A DNA stretch of 44,190 bases from Sulfurovum sp. (lineage in GTDB: Bacteria > Campylobacterota > Campylobacteria > Campylobacterales > Sulfurovaceae), in NCBI GenBank assembly GCA_026982075.1, contig JALSHU010000094.1, positions 1 to 44,190 of the forward strand. The letters run 5' to 3'. Of this stretch, positions 1 to 9,148 are shown piece by piece. Each line of letters starts with the position of its first letter. The first letter of the stretch is position 1. The translations under genes were made by a program, and so were the position numbers. The notes beneath the pieces are model-generated. The model made no database searches. It had not been told where the DNA came from and worked only from the letters and a program-made list of their open reading frames with translations.

Positions 1-351
1 ATTTGTTATCGTATTTGCCCTACAGGAGCACTTAGTAGTGATGGAAAGTTTTCATTGATCCATTTTGATGCAATGCTTTGTGTGAAGTGTCGTTTGTGTC
101 ATGATGTCTGTGAACCTGATGCTATACAATTACAAGCAGGATTTGAGATCAAAGAATTTTTTGAACCAAGCCAGAGAACGTTGGCAAAGTTTGACATTAA
201 ACGTTGTAATGAATGTGGTAATAATTTTACGTATACGACTGGGGAACAGACTTGTCCCCGTTGCAGGATAGAAGAAGAAGAAGCCATGTTCTTACATAAC
301 AATGCCAAAAAGATGCAAGATTTTTTAGAAGATAAAAAAGAGGAGGATTAA
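1..351 (+). CDS. 4Fe-4S ferredoxin-like protein with C-terminal zinc ribbon (5' end outside window)
   Basis: The reading frame is open from base 1, so the TTG start at 55 in the ORF track is not the real start; the N-terminus lies upstream. Before residue 55 the frame reads CYRICPTGAL, the end of one cluster-binding motif. It is followed by CVKCRLCHDVCEP, a full CxxCxxCxxxCP motif for a [4Fe-4S] cluster, so this is probably a two-cluster ferredoxin domain. The C-terminal part has two CxxC pairs (CNECGN and CPRCR) like a zinc ribbon, then a charged tail. It is probably a cytoplasmic electron-transfer or accessory protein. The stop lies directly against the next gene's GTG and carries that gene's AGGAGG, so the genes are cotranscribed. 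Such small Fe-S proteins often accompany molybdo- or tungsto-enzyme gene clusters, but nothing here proves that. Confidence 0.75.
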   Translation: MCYRICPTGALSSDGKFSLIHFDAMLCVKCRLCHDVCEPDAIQLQAGFEIKEFFEPSQRTLAKFDIKRCNECGNNFTYTTGEQTCPRCRIEEEEAMFLHNNAKKMQDFLEDKKEED

Positions 352-831
352 GTGCAACCACACGAGATAAAACCTGATACAAAATTATGTACCATACTTG
401 GTTATAATGCACAAACAGGTTATATGCGACGTTATTTTAATAGAATAATGAAACATAATGGTCAAAATGCAACGGCTATAGCACTTAATATTACAGATGA
501 ACATTTTGAGTTTACTATGCGCAGTGTAGGGCAGTCAAAAGTAGATAAAATGATGATTGAACGTGAGTTTTCTGAGCAGGCTATTTCTTATTGTGAAAAT
601 CTTGATCGTTGTGCTACAAGAGAAGGTCGTGTTGATTTTATAGAAGTAAGAGAAGGTAAAGTATATGGATATTGCCTAGAAGATGAAGCACATGCTTTAT
701 TTGATACACCTAAGTATTTAGATGATCAAACAGTGTTTGTAGCCAAAATGATGATTCTTGCTTCCCGTTGGTATGGTACGAAGATAGATATTGATGATAT
801 TCCACTATTGATAGGAGATAGAGATGCGTGA
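352..831 (+). CDS. Conserved protein of unknown function, possibly a degenerate shikimate-dehydrogenase N-domain fold
   Basis: A 159-aa soluble protein with no signal peptide or membrane segment. The GTG start is supported by a perfect AGGAGG ending 5 nt upstream, immediately after the ferredoxin-like gene. I do not firmly recognise it. The N-terminal 60 residues (LGYNAQTGYMRRYFNRIM, then ATAIALNI) loosely follow the substrate-binding half of shikimate dehydrogenase (G-N-P-x-x-H-S, then N-x-x-F), without the NADP-binding half and without the usual catalytic lysine context; this is weak inference. Three cysteines (in YCENLDRC and YGYC) could bind metal. It overlaps the next gene by 8 bp, so translation is coupled and the products may work together with the Fe-S protein. 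Confidence 0.6.
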   Translation: MQPHEIKPDTKLCTILGYNAQTGYMRRYFNRIMKHNGQNATAIALNITDEHFEFTMRSVGQSKVDKMMIEREFSEQAISYCENLDRCATREGRVDFIEVREGKVYGYCLEDEAHALFDTPKYLDDQTVFVAKMMILASRWYGTKIDIDDIPLLIGDRDA

Positions 832-1285
832 TATGGATGATTTAAGAAAAGAATTTGAGAATTTTGATGATAAAAACTTTGCTCAATTTGGTGGAGATGG
901 TCAATGTGCTACAGAAAATGAAGTGGACTTAAAAGACTATCCTTCATACACAGAAGCACTGTATGCTAAGCTCATAGCACCCTATGTTTCTGGTATTTAT
1001 ATCTCTCGTTGGGATATTAAAGATATCGCATTGGTTGCGGGCGACTCTATGGCGATTCATCCACGTAAACGTATGTTTGAATTGTTGATGAAGTATGCAA
1101 CAAGTAAAGAAAATATGCAGTCTGTACTTGATGCACTTAAAGCACATATGGAAGATAAAATCGCTATTTATAATGAGTTTATATCAAACTATCCAAGTTC
1201 AGCTGAAGTTTTCCAGCCTAAAATTGATAAAGCTAGAAAAACCATGAAGATTTTCCCTCAGATTATCCAAGAGTATTTTGAATAA
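824..1285 (+). CDS. Hypothetical protein, soluble and helical
   Basis: A 153-aa protein, acidic at the N-terminus and predominantly helical, with no transmembrane segment and no motif I recognise. The ATG at 824 lies inside the preceding gene and is preceded by an AGGAGA, so it is the third gene of a tightly coupled operon. The helical character and the Fe-S neighbour would suit a small chaperone or accessory subunit of a redox enzyme, but I see no TorD signature and this is a guess from context. The gene ends about 20 bp from the stop of the convergent pntB; no clear hairpin terminator lies between them. Confidence 0.6.
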   Translation: MRDMDDLRKEFENFDDKNFAQFGGDGQCATENEVDLKDYPSYTEALYAKLIAPYVSGIYISRWDIKDIALVAGDSMAIHPRKRMFELLMKYATSKENMQSVLDALKAHMEDKIAIYNEFISNYPSSAEVFQPKIDKARKTMKIFPQIIQEYFE

Positions 1286-1305
1286 TCCAAGTAATATAAG
1301 ACATT

Positions 1306-2700
1306 TTATAATTGTGCAAAAATAGCTTCTGCACTCTCCTTGGCATCCCCAAATAACAAGCGCGTATTGTCTTTATAAAAGAGTGGATTATCTACACCAG
1401 AGTATCCTGTAGCCATAGAACGTTTCATGACTATGACATGTTTGGCATTCCATACTTCAAGTACGGGCATACCTGCAATAGGGCTTGTCGGATCATCTAA
1501 TGCTCCTGGATTTACGATATCGTTGGCACCAATGACTAAAACAACATCTGTTTTAGAAAAATCTTCATTGATTTCATCCATTTCAAGTACAATGTCATAA
1601 GGTACTTTTGCTTCAGCTAAAAGTACATTCATATGTCCGGGTAAACGTCCAGCTACTGGATGGATGGCAAAGAGAACCAGTACATCTTGGTGTTGAAGTT
1701 TTTTTACAATATCAGATACGATATGCTGTGCTCTTGCTACTGCCATACCATATCCTGGAACAACGATTACTTTTTTAGCATCTTGAAAGAGTTGTACCGT
1801 TTCTTCAACTGTCGTAGATAGAGCTTCACCATGTTCTACATCTTGATTATTGCCACTAGCACTTACTGTAGTTCCAAATCCACCTGCAATGACTGAAATA
1901 AAACTACGGTTCATCGCACGACACATGATATAAGAAAGGATAGCACCAGAACTTCCTACTAATGCACCAGTAATAATAAGGAGATCATTGGAAAGCATAA
2001 ATCCCGTTGCTGCTGCTGCCCAACCTGAGTAACTGTTAAGCATAGAAACGACGACAGGCATATCTGCTCCTCCAATAGATAAAACCATGTGTACTCCAAA
2101 GAGTAGGGCTATAAAAGTCATAAATAATAAAGAAGATATAGCTATTGTAGAACTTTGTGCATCGATAAAAATGATAAGTAAGTAAATGGATAAGAGAAGC
2201 ATCAATACATTCAACCAATGACGTGCAGGTAACAAGATAGCTTTACCAGAGAGAACCCCCTGCAATTTTCCAAAAGCAATCAGAGATCCTGTAAAGGTGA
2301 CAGCACCAATGAATACACCAAGATATATTTCAACATTATGAATGGTTTTTTCTACACCATAAAAATGTGAAGAAGGATCAAGGTAGGTTGCAAAGCCTAT
2401 GAGTACAGCTGCTAGACCAACAAAACTATGTAGCATAGCTACAAGCTGCGGCATACCTGTCATTTCTATTTTTTTGGCAACATACATACCTGTGAGTATT
2501 CCAATAATCATTGCTGAGAAAATAACACCATAAGAAGTAACCTGACTGCCAAGAATAGTGGCAACAATTGCGATAAACATCCCCAGCATAGCATAGATAT
2601 TTCCACGACGTGCACTCTCCTGTCGGCTGAGTCCACCAAGACCTAAAATAAATAAAATACTAGCAATAATATATGCAGCAGTAATCATACCTTCTGTCAT
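1306..2700 (-). CDS. pntB: NAD(P) transhydrogenase subunit beta
   Basis: A 464-aa inner-membrane subunit of the proton-translocating transhydrogenase, which uses the proton gradient to drive hydride transfer from NADH to NADP+. Residues 1 to about 260 form a run of hydrophobic helices (domain II). The C-terminal part from about 290 is the NADP(H)-binding domain III, with the family's [14 protein letters not shown] fingerprint and an [19 protein letters not shown] segment near the end. Length and layout match the E. coli-type beta subunit. The start codon shares one base with the pntA stop (TAATG), with GGAGGAGA just upstream, so the two subunits are translationally coupled. Confidence 0.95.
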   Translation of the reverse strand: MTEGMITAAYIIASILFILGLGGLSRQESARRGNIYAMLGMFIAIVATILGSQVTSYGVIFSAMIIGILTGMYVAKKIEMTGMPQLVAMLHSFVGLAAVLIGFATYLDPSSHFYGVEKTIHNVEIYLGVFIGAVTFTGSLIAFGKLQGVLSGKAILLPARHWLNVLMLLLSIYLLIIFIDAQSSTIAISSLLFMTFIALLFGVHMVLSIGGADMPVVVSMLNSYSGWAAAATGFMLSNDLLIITGALVGSSGAILSYIMCRAMNRSFISVIAGGFGTTVSASGNNQDVEHGEALSTTVEETVQLFQDAKKVIVVPGYGMAVARAQHIVSDIVKKLQHQDVLVLFAIHPVAGRLPGHMNVLLAEAKVPYDIVLEMDEINEDFSKTDVVLVIGANDIVNPGALDDPTSPIAGMPVLEVWNAKHVIVMKRSMATGYSGVDNPLFYKDNTRLLFGDAKESAEAIFAQL

Positions 2701-4286
2701 TATTTTCTCCTCCTATCCACTTGTTGAAACATTTTTAACATACGATGGGTGACGAAAAAACCACCACTTATGTTGATGGTAGCTACCAAAATAGCTATAG
2801 CAGAGAGTACTGTAACTGTAGTTGAAAGTTCGTTAGAGACTTGAATCAAGGCCCCTAAAACGATGATTCCACTAATGGCATTAGTCACAGACATAAGTGG
2901 TGTATGTAATGCAGGAGTGACATTCCATACGACATGATATCCCACAAAGCAACTTAATACAAAAACTGTAAAGTGTGCCATAAAGTTTGATGGTGCGACG
3001 CTGCTTAATGCTAAGAGTAAAAGAGCAGCAATTAACATAGAAAGTGCATTGAACCAGCTTGTAGATTTCTTTTTTCTTTTTTCTCTAAAAGGGGGTGCTT
3101 TTACAGCAAGTTTAGGTGGCTTGGAAACTGCTTGTATTTGTGGTGCAGGTGGAGGCCATGTTATCTCCCCTTTTTTAATAATGGTAGCTCCACGTATGAC
3201 TTCATCATCCATATCTACATCTATTTGTCCATCTTTTGTTTTACATAAATCATGAAGTAAGTGACGAAGATTTGTTCCATAGAGTTGGCTTGACTGTGCA
3301 GGGAGTCTGCTTGGTAAGTCTGTGTATCCTATAAGTGTGACACCATGCCTAACGATGACTTCCCCAGGTTCAGTAAGAGTACAGTTTCCCCCTTGTTCCG
3401 CAGCGAGATCAACAATGACACTCCCTTCTTTCATGGATTCAACCATACCAGCAGTGATAAGTTCAGGTGCTTTTTTACCAGGTATTAAAGCTGTGGTGAT
3501 GATGATATCAACTTCCATTGCTTGGCGTGCAAAAAGTTCCATTTCTGCTTTGATAAATTCCGGACTCATCACTTTTGCATATCCCCCAGCACCTGAACTG
3601 TCTTCATCTGTTTCAATCCATAGAAATTCAGCACCCAAACTTTCTATTTGTTCTTTTACTTCAGGACGTGTATCAAAAGCTCTAACAACAGCACCTAAGC
3701 CATTTGCAGCTGCGATGGCTGCCAATCCAGCTACTCCTGCACCAATAACCAATACAGTTGCAGGAGGCATTTTACCAGCAGCGGTAATTTGTCCTGTAAA
3801 AAAACGTCCGAAATGATTTGCAGATTCGATAACAGCACGGTAACCAGCAATGTTTGCCATAGAACTCAAGGCATCAAACTTTTGTGCCCGTGAAATTCTA
3901 GGTATACTGTCCATCGCAAGTACTGTTGCTTTTTTATTAACAAGCATTTGCATTAATTCAGGGTTAATAGAAGGCCAAATAAAACAGATAAGATAGGCTC
4001 CTTCTTTTAAAAGTTCAACTTCATGTAATGCAAGAAAGGGGTGTGCTTCGGGTGCGCGTACTTTTAAAATGACATCTGAGTGTTCCCATAATGTTTTTGT
4101 ATCTTGGACGATTTCAACACCCATTTCATCATAGAGGTCATCAGAGAAGTGGGCATTTTCTCCAGCCCCAGTTTCAATAGCAACAGAAAAACCAAACTTC
4201 TTTAGCCATGTGACTGTCTCGGGTGTTGCGGCAACACGTTTTTCTTCCTCATGAATTTCTTTTGGAATCCCAATTTTTAAAGACAT
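2700..4286 (-). CDS. pntA: NAD(P) transhydrogenase subunit alpha
   Basis: A 528-aa alpha subunit. Residues 1 to about 380 form the NAD(H)-binding domain I, related to alanine dehydrogenase: it opens with KIGIPKEI, has EKRVAATPE, and carries the Rossmann motif [18 protein letters not shown] near residue 180. A basic linker (KRKKKSTS) leads to about four membrane helices (residues 410-515) that join domain II. The single-chain alpha layout is the E. coli type, not the split pntAA/pntAB form. The start is supported by GAGGAG upstream. It is divergent from the malic enzyme gene, whose product also makes NAD(P)H, so the two may share regulation. This complex could supply NADPH for carbon fixation. 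Confidence 0.95.
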   Translation of the reverse strand: MSLKIGIPKEIHEEEKRVAATPETVTWLKKFGFSVAIETGAGENAHFSDDLYDEMGVEIVQDTKTLWEHSDVILKVRAPEAHPFLALHEVELLKEGAYLICFIWPSINPELMQMLVNKKATVLAMDSIPRISRAQKFDALSSMANIAGYRAVIESANHFGRFFTGQITAAGKMPPATVLVIGAGVAGLAAIAAANGLGAVVRAFDTRPEVKEQIESLGAEFLWIETDEDSSGAGGYAKVMSPEFIKAEMELFARQAMEVDIIITTALIPGKKAPELITAGMVESMKEGSVIVDLAAEQGGNCTLTEPGEVIVRHGVTLIGYTDLPSRLPAQSSQLYGTNLRHLLHDLCKTKDGQIDVDMDDEVIRGATIIKKGEITWPPPAPQIQAVSKPPKLAVKAPPFREKRKKKSTSWFNALSMLIAALLLLALSSVAPSNFMAHFTVFVLSCFVGYHVVWNVTPALHTPLMSVTNAISGIIVLGALIQVSNELSTTVTVLSAIAILVATINISGGFFVTHRMLKMFQQVDRRRK

Positions 4287-4458
4287 GTTTTCTCCTCATT
4301 TGAGCTTGTGAGCAAATAAAAAATGTGATACTTCTACTTTTGTAAGTACACTTTTATTGATTGTAGCAAAGTTAGACTAAGTACTATGCTTAATATAAAT
4401 TAGTAAAAATTCATAAAAAGTATTATTTTGTGAAGGAAAGAAGTTTTATTGTTGATTT

Positions 4459-4478
4459 ATACTACTTGATGGTAGTAT
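4459..4478. promoter_or_regulatory. Inverted repeat upstream of malic enzyme, candidate operator
   Basis: ATACTAC-N6-GTAGTAT is a perfect 7+7 bp dyad, seen directly. It lies 16 bp upstream of a TATAAT hexamer and so covers the -35 region of the presumed malic enzyme promoter. A dimeric repressor or activator could bind here; the protein is unknown. Confidence 0.45.
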
Positions 4479-4494
4479 CCTCAACATATTTATG

Positions 4495-4500
4495 TATAAT
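4495..4500 (+). promoter_or_regulatory. -10 element (TATAAT) for malic enzyme
   Basis: A consensus TATAAT about 27 bp before the ATG, with AT-rich sequence upstream and no good -35. Weak -35 boxes are usual for Campylobacterota sigma-70 promoters. Confidence 0.5.
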
Positions 4501-4527
4501 ATTTGATATTTATAAACAAGGTAGAAC

Positions 4528-5808
4528 ATGTCAGAAATAACTAAAGAAAAAGTGCTTGAATATCATAAAAATGGTAAAACCGGTATTGATTTAACCAAGC
4601 CCTGCACATCACAATATGAGCTTTCATTAGCCTATACACCAGGAGTGGCTATCCCCTGTCTTGAGATAGAAAAAGATGAAAATCTTGCTTTTGAATATAC
4701 CAATAAAGCAAATCTCGTAGCAGTCATCTCCGATGGTACAGCGGTACTTGGGTTAGGAGATATTGGACCACTGGCATCTAAGCCAGTGATGGAAGGCAAG
4801 GCGGTACTTTTTAAGAAATTTGCGAAAGTTGATGCGTTTGATATCGAGTTAGATGTGCATTCGGTTGAAGAGATTGTCGCAACATGTAAAGCGATTGCAC
4901 CTACATTTGGGGGGATAAACCTTGAAGATATTTCTGCACCAAGATGTTTTGAGATAGAACGTATTCTTAAAGAAGAACTTGATATTCCTGTTTTTCATGA
5001 TGACCAACATGGAACAGCTATCATTACCACAGCTGGCTTGATGAACGTGCTGGAATTGACAGGGAAGAAAGTGCATGAGATTAAGATTGTTATTAATGGT
5101 GCAGGTGCAGCGGGGATATCTTGTGCAAAAATGTATAGAGACTTAGGTGTTAGAAATATCATTATGTGTGACTCTAAAGGTGTTATTAATACAAACAGAA
5201 CAGATTTGAACAAATACAAGATGCAGTTTGCTGTTGAAACTGCTGCGGATAGGTTGTATGAAGCAATAGAAGGGGCAGATATGTTTTTAGGACTTTCAGT
5301 GGCTGGTGCATTGACGAAAGAAATGGTGGCTAAAATGGCGCCAGAACCAGTGATATTTGCTTTATCAAACCCTGTACCTGAGATATTGCCAGAAGAAGTC
5401 ATGGAAGTAAGAGCTGATGCAATTATTGCTACAGGACGTTCAGATTATCCAAATCAGACTAACAATGTTTTGGGATTCCCTTTTATTTTTAGAGGAGCAT
5501 TGGATGTACGTGCGAAAAAAATAACAGAAAATATGAAGATGGCGGCGGCAAGAGCACTTGCAGATTTGGCAAAAGAGCCTGTTCCCTATTATGTTAAAGC
5601 AGCATATCATAATGAAAATATCGAATATGGGAAAGAGCATATTATACCTTTGCCATTTAATAAAGAGGCACTTATTTGGGTTGCATCAGCTGTGGCACAA
5701 GCAGCTGTTGATGAAGGTGTTTCACGGGTTGATTCTTATGATCATGAAGGATATAAAGAACACTTAAGATGTCTTATTTACAATACTACAGAAGAGGAAA
5801 CAGTCTAG
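4528..5808 (+). CDS. maeB: Malic enzyme (malate dehydrogenase, oxaloacetate-decarboxylating), short MaeB form
   Basis: A 426-aa cytoplasmic enzyme converting malate to pyruvate and CO2 with reduction of NAD(P)+. The malic domain has AYTPGVAIPC (residues 35-44), and SDGTAVLGLGDIG and HDDQHGTAI follow. The cofactor domain has the glycine-rich INGAGAAG near residue 190 and ALSNPVPE further on. It is the length of the catalytic half of MaeB and lacks the phosphotransacetylase-like C-terminal domain of the long form. Cofactor preference cannot be read reliably. It is divergent from pntAB, giving a pyruvate/malate and NADPH balancing pair next to a transhydrogenase. In an rTCA autotroph it may run toward pyruvate for biosynthesis. 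Confidence 0.92.
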   Translation: MSEITKEKVLEYHKNGKTGIDLTKPCTSQYELSLAYTPGVAIPCLEIEKDENLAFEYTNKANLVAVISDGTAVLGLGDIGPLASKPVMEGKAVLFKKFAKVDAFDIELDVHSVEEIVATCKAIAPTFGGINLEDISAPRCFEIERILKEELDIPVFHDDQHGTAIITTAGLMNVLELTGKKVHEIKIVINGAGAAGISCAKMYRDLGVRNIIMCDSKGVINTNRTDLNKYKMQFAVETAADRLYEAIEGADMFLGLSVAGALTKEMVAKMAPEPVIFALSNPVPEILPEEVMEVRADAIIATGRSDYPNQTNNVLGFPFIFRGALDVRAKKITENMKMAAARALADLAKEPVPYYVKAAYHNENIEYGKEHIIPLPFNKEALIWVASAVAQAAVDEGVSRVDSYDHEGYKEHLRCLIYNTTEEETV

Positions 5809-5858
5809 AACAAAGGCAATTAAATAATATTTATTGAGATGGAAGGAAAAGGTTTTAA

Positions 5859-5885
5859 ATGCATAAAGAGAAAATGATTCTATGA
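5859..5885 (+). CDS. Possible 8-codon leader ORF (MHKEKMIL) coupled to the next gene
   Basis: ATG at 5859 is preceded at good distance by an AAGGAAAAGG purine tract, and the ORF ends in TGA at 5883-5885. That TGA overlaps the ATG of the DUF2868 gene in an ATGA arrangement. The DUF2868 gene has only a weak ribosome-binding site of its own, so the mini-ORF could carry ribosomes into it. Too short to prove from sequence alone. Confidence 0.3.
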   Translation: MHKEKMIL

Positions 5886-7258
5886 ATTTAAAATCTTATT
5901 TGGATCTTTATGAACTACTTAAAAATGATGTCTCAAGCAGAGAAGAGAGGCGGGCATTTGGATTATCCTATGGTTTAGGGAAGAGTCCTCTTGACCAAGT
6001 GATTACTTGGACTTCTAGATATTACAAAAAATTGAAATCACCATTACTCAGTGAGACTTTTTCTTCGTATATGTATGGGGTAACAATGACACTGGTTATT
6101 ATTGCTTTTTTCTTGGGGGTCTTTTCTGGTATTACACTGCTTAGTTATAATGGACATGAACCTGTGAATGTAGTTTATTTTATGGCTATGGTTATTGTAT
6201 TACCACTTTTTACTATGCTATTGACCGTATTATCTATGATAAGGTCACAGAGTGCTCAAAGTATTTTAGTACATATATCCCCCGCATATTGGTTGGAAAA
6301 AATGTTGGGATTATTACCCAATGCTATGCAAAAAAGTATAGAAACATTCAAAATCAACCCCTTGCTCTCAAATTGGATAGTCATTAAACGTTCACAGCTG
6401 CTAGCTATATTTTTTTCTTTGGGTTTGTTGCTCTCACTTTTAGCTGTCGTAGCTACAAAAGATATTGCTTTTGCCTGGAGTACAACATTGCAAATTACTC
6501 CAGAGGTATTGCATAGGTATCTTAATTTATTGGCTTTTCCTTGGAGAGAGTTTATCCCAACAGCCGTACCTTCACTGGAGTTGATAGAACAGAGTCAATA
6601 TTTTAGATTGGGTGATTCCCTGAGTGATGAGATGATACACAATGCCTCAAAGCTTGGGGAGTGGTGGAGATTTTTGGTTTTTGCTACACTTTTTTATGCA
6701 CTGTTTCTACGTTTTGTTTTATATCTTGTCTCTCTTTTGGGTTACCATCTGGCACTGCAAAAATCATTGATGGGTTTAGAAGGGGTAAACACTTTATTGC
6801 GTGATATGAATGAGCCTATTATTTCTACACACGCATTACATGTAGAGAAGATATCCTCTGCTGTGCAGAAAAACATACAACATATCCAAAAATTGGATAC
6901 TTCATATGATGTCGTACAAGGATGGGCGATACCTCTTTCAAAACTTACTGTGGTAATTGACAGTATGGAGGTGATTACTCCAAATATTTTTGAAGTAGGA
7001 GGTGGAAATACTCTGGAAGAAGACAGTGAAATTGTGCATAAAAGTTTTGGAGAGGTTTTATTGTATGTAAAAGCATGGGAGCCACCAACCATGGATTTTT
7101 TAGATTATCTTGAGATACTTTTAGAATCTGTAGATAAAGTTATCGTTTGTCCCATCGGTACAGAAGAAGAGTCATACAAGGCAAAAGCAAAATGGGTAGA
7201 TATTTGGGTTCAAAAACTCTCTTTACTTCACAATAAAAAACTATGGGTCAAGATATGA
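5882..7258 (+). CDS. DUF2868-type membrane protein
   Basis: A 458-aa inner-membrane protein. I count at least four strong hydrophobic segments, near residues 67-90, 95-118, 170-198 and 262-290, followed by a soluble C-terminal part of about 170 residues. Early in the protein there is a conserved-looking EERRAFGLSYGLG stretch. Overall layout and the immediate partner (a DUF3482 GTPase) match the DUF2868/DUF3482 gene pair known mainly from Proteobacteria; function is unknown. Its TGA overlaps the partner's ATG. A role in envelope or membrane remodelling together with the GTPase is inference from pairing only. Confidence 0.7.
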   Translation: MNLKSYLDLYELLKNDVSSREERRAFGLSYGLGKSPLDQVITWTSRYYKKLKSPLLSETFSSYMYGVTMTLVIIAFFLGVFSGITLLSYNGHEPVNVVYFMAMVIVLPLFTMLLTVLSMIRSQSAQSILVHISPAYWLEKMLGLLPNAMQKSIETFKINPLLSNWIVIKRSQLLAIFFSLGLLLSLLAVVATKDIAFAWSTTLQITPEVLHRYLNLLAFPWREFIPTAVPSLELIEQSQYFRLGDSLSDEMIHNASKLGEWWRFLVFATLFYALFLRFVLYLVSLLGYHLALQKSLMGLEGVNTLLRDMNEPIISTHALHVEKISSAVQKNIQHIQKLDTSYDVVQGWAIPLSKLTVVIDSMEVITPNIFEVGGGNTLEEDSEIVHKSFGEVLLYVKAWEPPTMDFLDYLEILLESVDKVIVCPIGTEEESYKAKAKWVDIWVQKLSLLHNKKLWVKI

Positions 7259-8652
7259 TGAAAAAACATCCACGTTTCGCCGTTGTCGGGCATCCTAACA
7301 AAGGAAAAAGTTCTATTGTTTCTGCTTTGGCATTGGATGATACCGTACAAATATCTGATATCCCTGGCACAACGAATAAACAAAGATCTTTTCCTTTGAA
7401 AGTGGATGGAAAAATACTCTATGAACTTATAGACACTCCAGGATTTCAAAGAGCAAGACGTGTTTTAGCATGGTTAGAAAAACATGATGTTTCTGCAGAT
7501 AAAAAGCATGACGTTGTACAAATGTTCATCACTGAGCATAGAGGTGACTCTCAGTTTAATGATGAATTAGAATTATTGGAGCCTATTATGCAAGGAGCAG
7601 GGATTATCTATGTTGTAGATGCTTCTAAACCTTATGGAAAAGAGTACGAGGCAGAGATGGAAGTATTACGTTGGACTGGGCAACCTTCTATGGCATTGAT
7701 TAATCATATAGAAGAAACAGATTATTCGTCTGAATGGAAGAGGGCTCTTGGACAATATTTTAAAATGGTACGTACTTTTAATCCTATGACAACAAATATA
7801 GAACAACATGTCAGTATTCTAGAAAGTATGGCTCAATTAAAAGAAGAGTGGATAGCACCTGTTAAAGAGTCCATAAAACTTTTTGAGAGGTATCAAGAAC
7901 AAAGAATCGAAGAGAGTAGTCAAGTCATTACACAATTGATTTATGATGCACTTTCTCATGTGGAAGAACTCTCCTTGTCAGAGGAAGAAACTACTACAGA
8001 TGAGAAAGAGAGGCTTGAAGAACAGTACAAACAATATCTCCGAAAGCTTGAAATAGCCACACAAAAGAAGATAGAAAAAATATGGAATCATGATAATTTA
8101 CAAAAAAAGCAAACATTTTTGACTTTTAAAAATTTAGATCTTTTTTCTGAAGAATCTGCATCAGTATTTGGTTTGACACGTAAAGAACTTTTGATTACTG
8201 GAGCAACAAGTGGTGCCATAACAGGAGCAGGGATAGACTTGTTATTTGCTGGACATACTCTTTTACTTGGCGGTACAATAGGGGCTCTAGTCGGAGGGGC
8301 AGGAGCATATTTTGGTTTTAATGAACTTTCAGAGATAAAAGTAATGGGACAGCTGTTAGGGAAGCGTTATTTACAAATGGGTCCTATGAAAAATAGAAAT
8401 TTTTCTTATATTATATTGGGACGTGCTCTTTTTCATACAAGTAGTATTGCTACACGTTCACATGCAATACGCAGCGTGGCAGAACTTTCTATGGAAAATG
8501 CATTCAAAGAGAAATGGTTAGATGATAGCTTAAGAACATCTTTGGAAAAATATCACAAAAAATTTCGCTCTTTAGATGAAATAAATAATGAAACTTTGAA
8601 AGAGTATGAAACACTTATTAAAAATATATTATTCAAGTTGATAAGGCATTAA
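7255..8652 (+). CDS. GTPase with C-terminal DUF3482-like domain
   Basis: About 465 aa. The N-terminus is an Era/EngA-like G domain: GHPNKGKSS is the P-loop (G1), IPGTTNKQ the switch/G2 threonine region, and DTPGFQ is G3. A canonical NKxD (G4) is missing; LINHIEETD stands in its place, as I recall for this family. The middle is charged and helical. Near residues 315-365 a glycine-rich hydrophobic stretch (TSGAITGAGIDLLFAG, LLLGGTIGALVGGAGAYFG) suggests membrane insertion. The ORF track starts at 7243, but ATG 7255 forms an ATGA overlap with the upstream stop, and another ATG follows at 7258; I prefer 7255. It ends in a 4-bp convergent overlap with pgpA. Confidence 0.75.
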   Translation: MMKKHPRFAVVGHPNKGKSSIVSALALDDTVQISDIPGTTNKQRSFPLKVDGKILYELIDTPGFQRARRVLAWLEKHDVSADKKHDVVQMFITEHRGDSQFNDELELLEPIMQGAGIIYVVDASKPYGKEYEAEMEVLRWTGQPSMALINHIEETDYSSEWKRALGQYFKMVRTFNPMTTNIEQHVSILESMAQLKEEWIAPVKESIKLFERYQEQRIEESSQVITQLIYDALSHVEELSLSEEETTTDEKERLEEQYKQYLRKLEIATQKKIEKIWNHDNLQKKQTFLTFKNLDLFSEESASVFGLTRKELLITGATSGAITGAGIDLLFAGHTLLLGGTIGALVGGAGAYFGFNELSEIKVMGQLLGKRYLQMGPMKNRNFSYIILGRALFHTSSIATRSHAIRSVAELSMENAFKEKWLDDSLRTSLEKYHKKFRSLDEINNETLKEYETLIKNILFKLIRH

Positions 8653-9143
8653 TAGAGTTTTTCAATACCCATCAATATAATACTTGATAAAAGCCCACCT
8701 GCAACACCTGCAAGTACATCATCTAACATGACTCCTAGACCACCTTTAAGTTCTCTGTCTATCCAGCCTATGGTAGAAGGTTTCCAAATATCAAAAAGAC
8801 GAAAGGCTGCAAAGCTGAAAATAACGGCTAATATTTCTGCATAAGGATAGGGCATTGTAATCGCTGTGGAATATGCAATCATAAGACTTAGCCACATACC
8901 TGCTGCTTCATCTATGACAATATGTTGCTGATCATGTACTCCTGTTTCTTTTTCATATTTATTCACTTCAAAGATACCAATGATGATAATTGCAAGTGTG
9001 AGCATAAAGAGTGTTTCCATGCCTGCATAATAAAGTATGGCAAGTCCTACAGGAAGAGATGCTAAAGTACCAACAGTGCCTGGAGCCTTAGGACTAAGTC
9101 CTGAACCACCAAAAGTTAAAAAAAGTTTTTGTAATGTCATCAT
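8649..9143 (-). CDS. pgpA: Phosphatidylglycerophosphatase A
   Basis: A 164-aa membrane enzyme that dephosphorylates phosphatidylglycerophosphate to phosphatidylglycerol. It has the family's N-terminal FGGSGLSPKAPGTVGTL, the IVIDEAAGMWL motif and FRLFDIWKPSTIGWIDREL, followed by GGLGVMLDDVLAGV with the acidic residues expected at the metal site. There are several hydrophobic helices. It is the last gene of the ispDF operon, 5 bp after the Sat-like gene. Two adjacent ATG codons open it; AGGAAAA precedes. The stop overlaps the convergent DUF3482 gene by 4 bp, leaving no space for a terminator between them. Confidence 0.93.
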   Translation of the reverse strand: MMTLQKLFLTFGGSGLSPKAPGTVGTLASLPVGLAILYYAGMETLFMLTLAIIIIGIFEVNKYEKETGVHDQQHIVIDEAAGMWLSLMIAYSTAITMPYPYAEILAVIFSFAAFRLFDIWKPSTIGWIDRELKGGLGVMLDDVLAGVAGGLLSSIILMGIEKLY

Positions 9144-9148
9144 TTTTC

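Noticed and set aside
3322-3816. 164-aa ORF antisense to pntA
   Set aside because: Shadow of a clear conserved gene; low-complexity Ser/Ala/Pro composition and no motif.
4995-5402. 135-aa ORF antisense to malic enzyme
   Set aside because: Shadow of maeB; no ribosome-binding site or family features.
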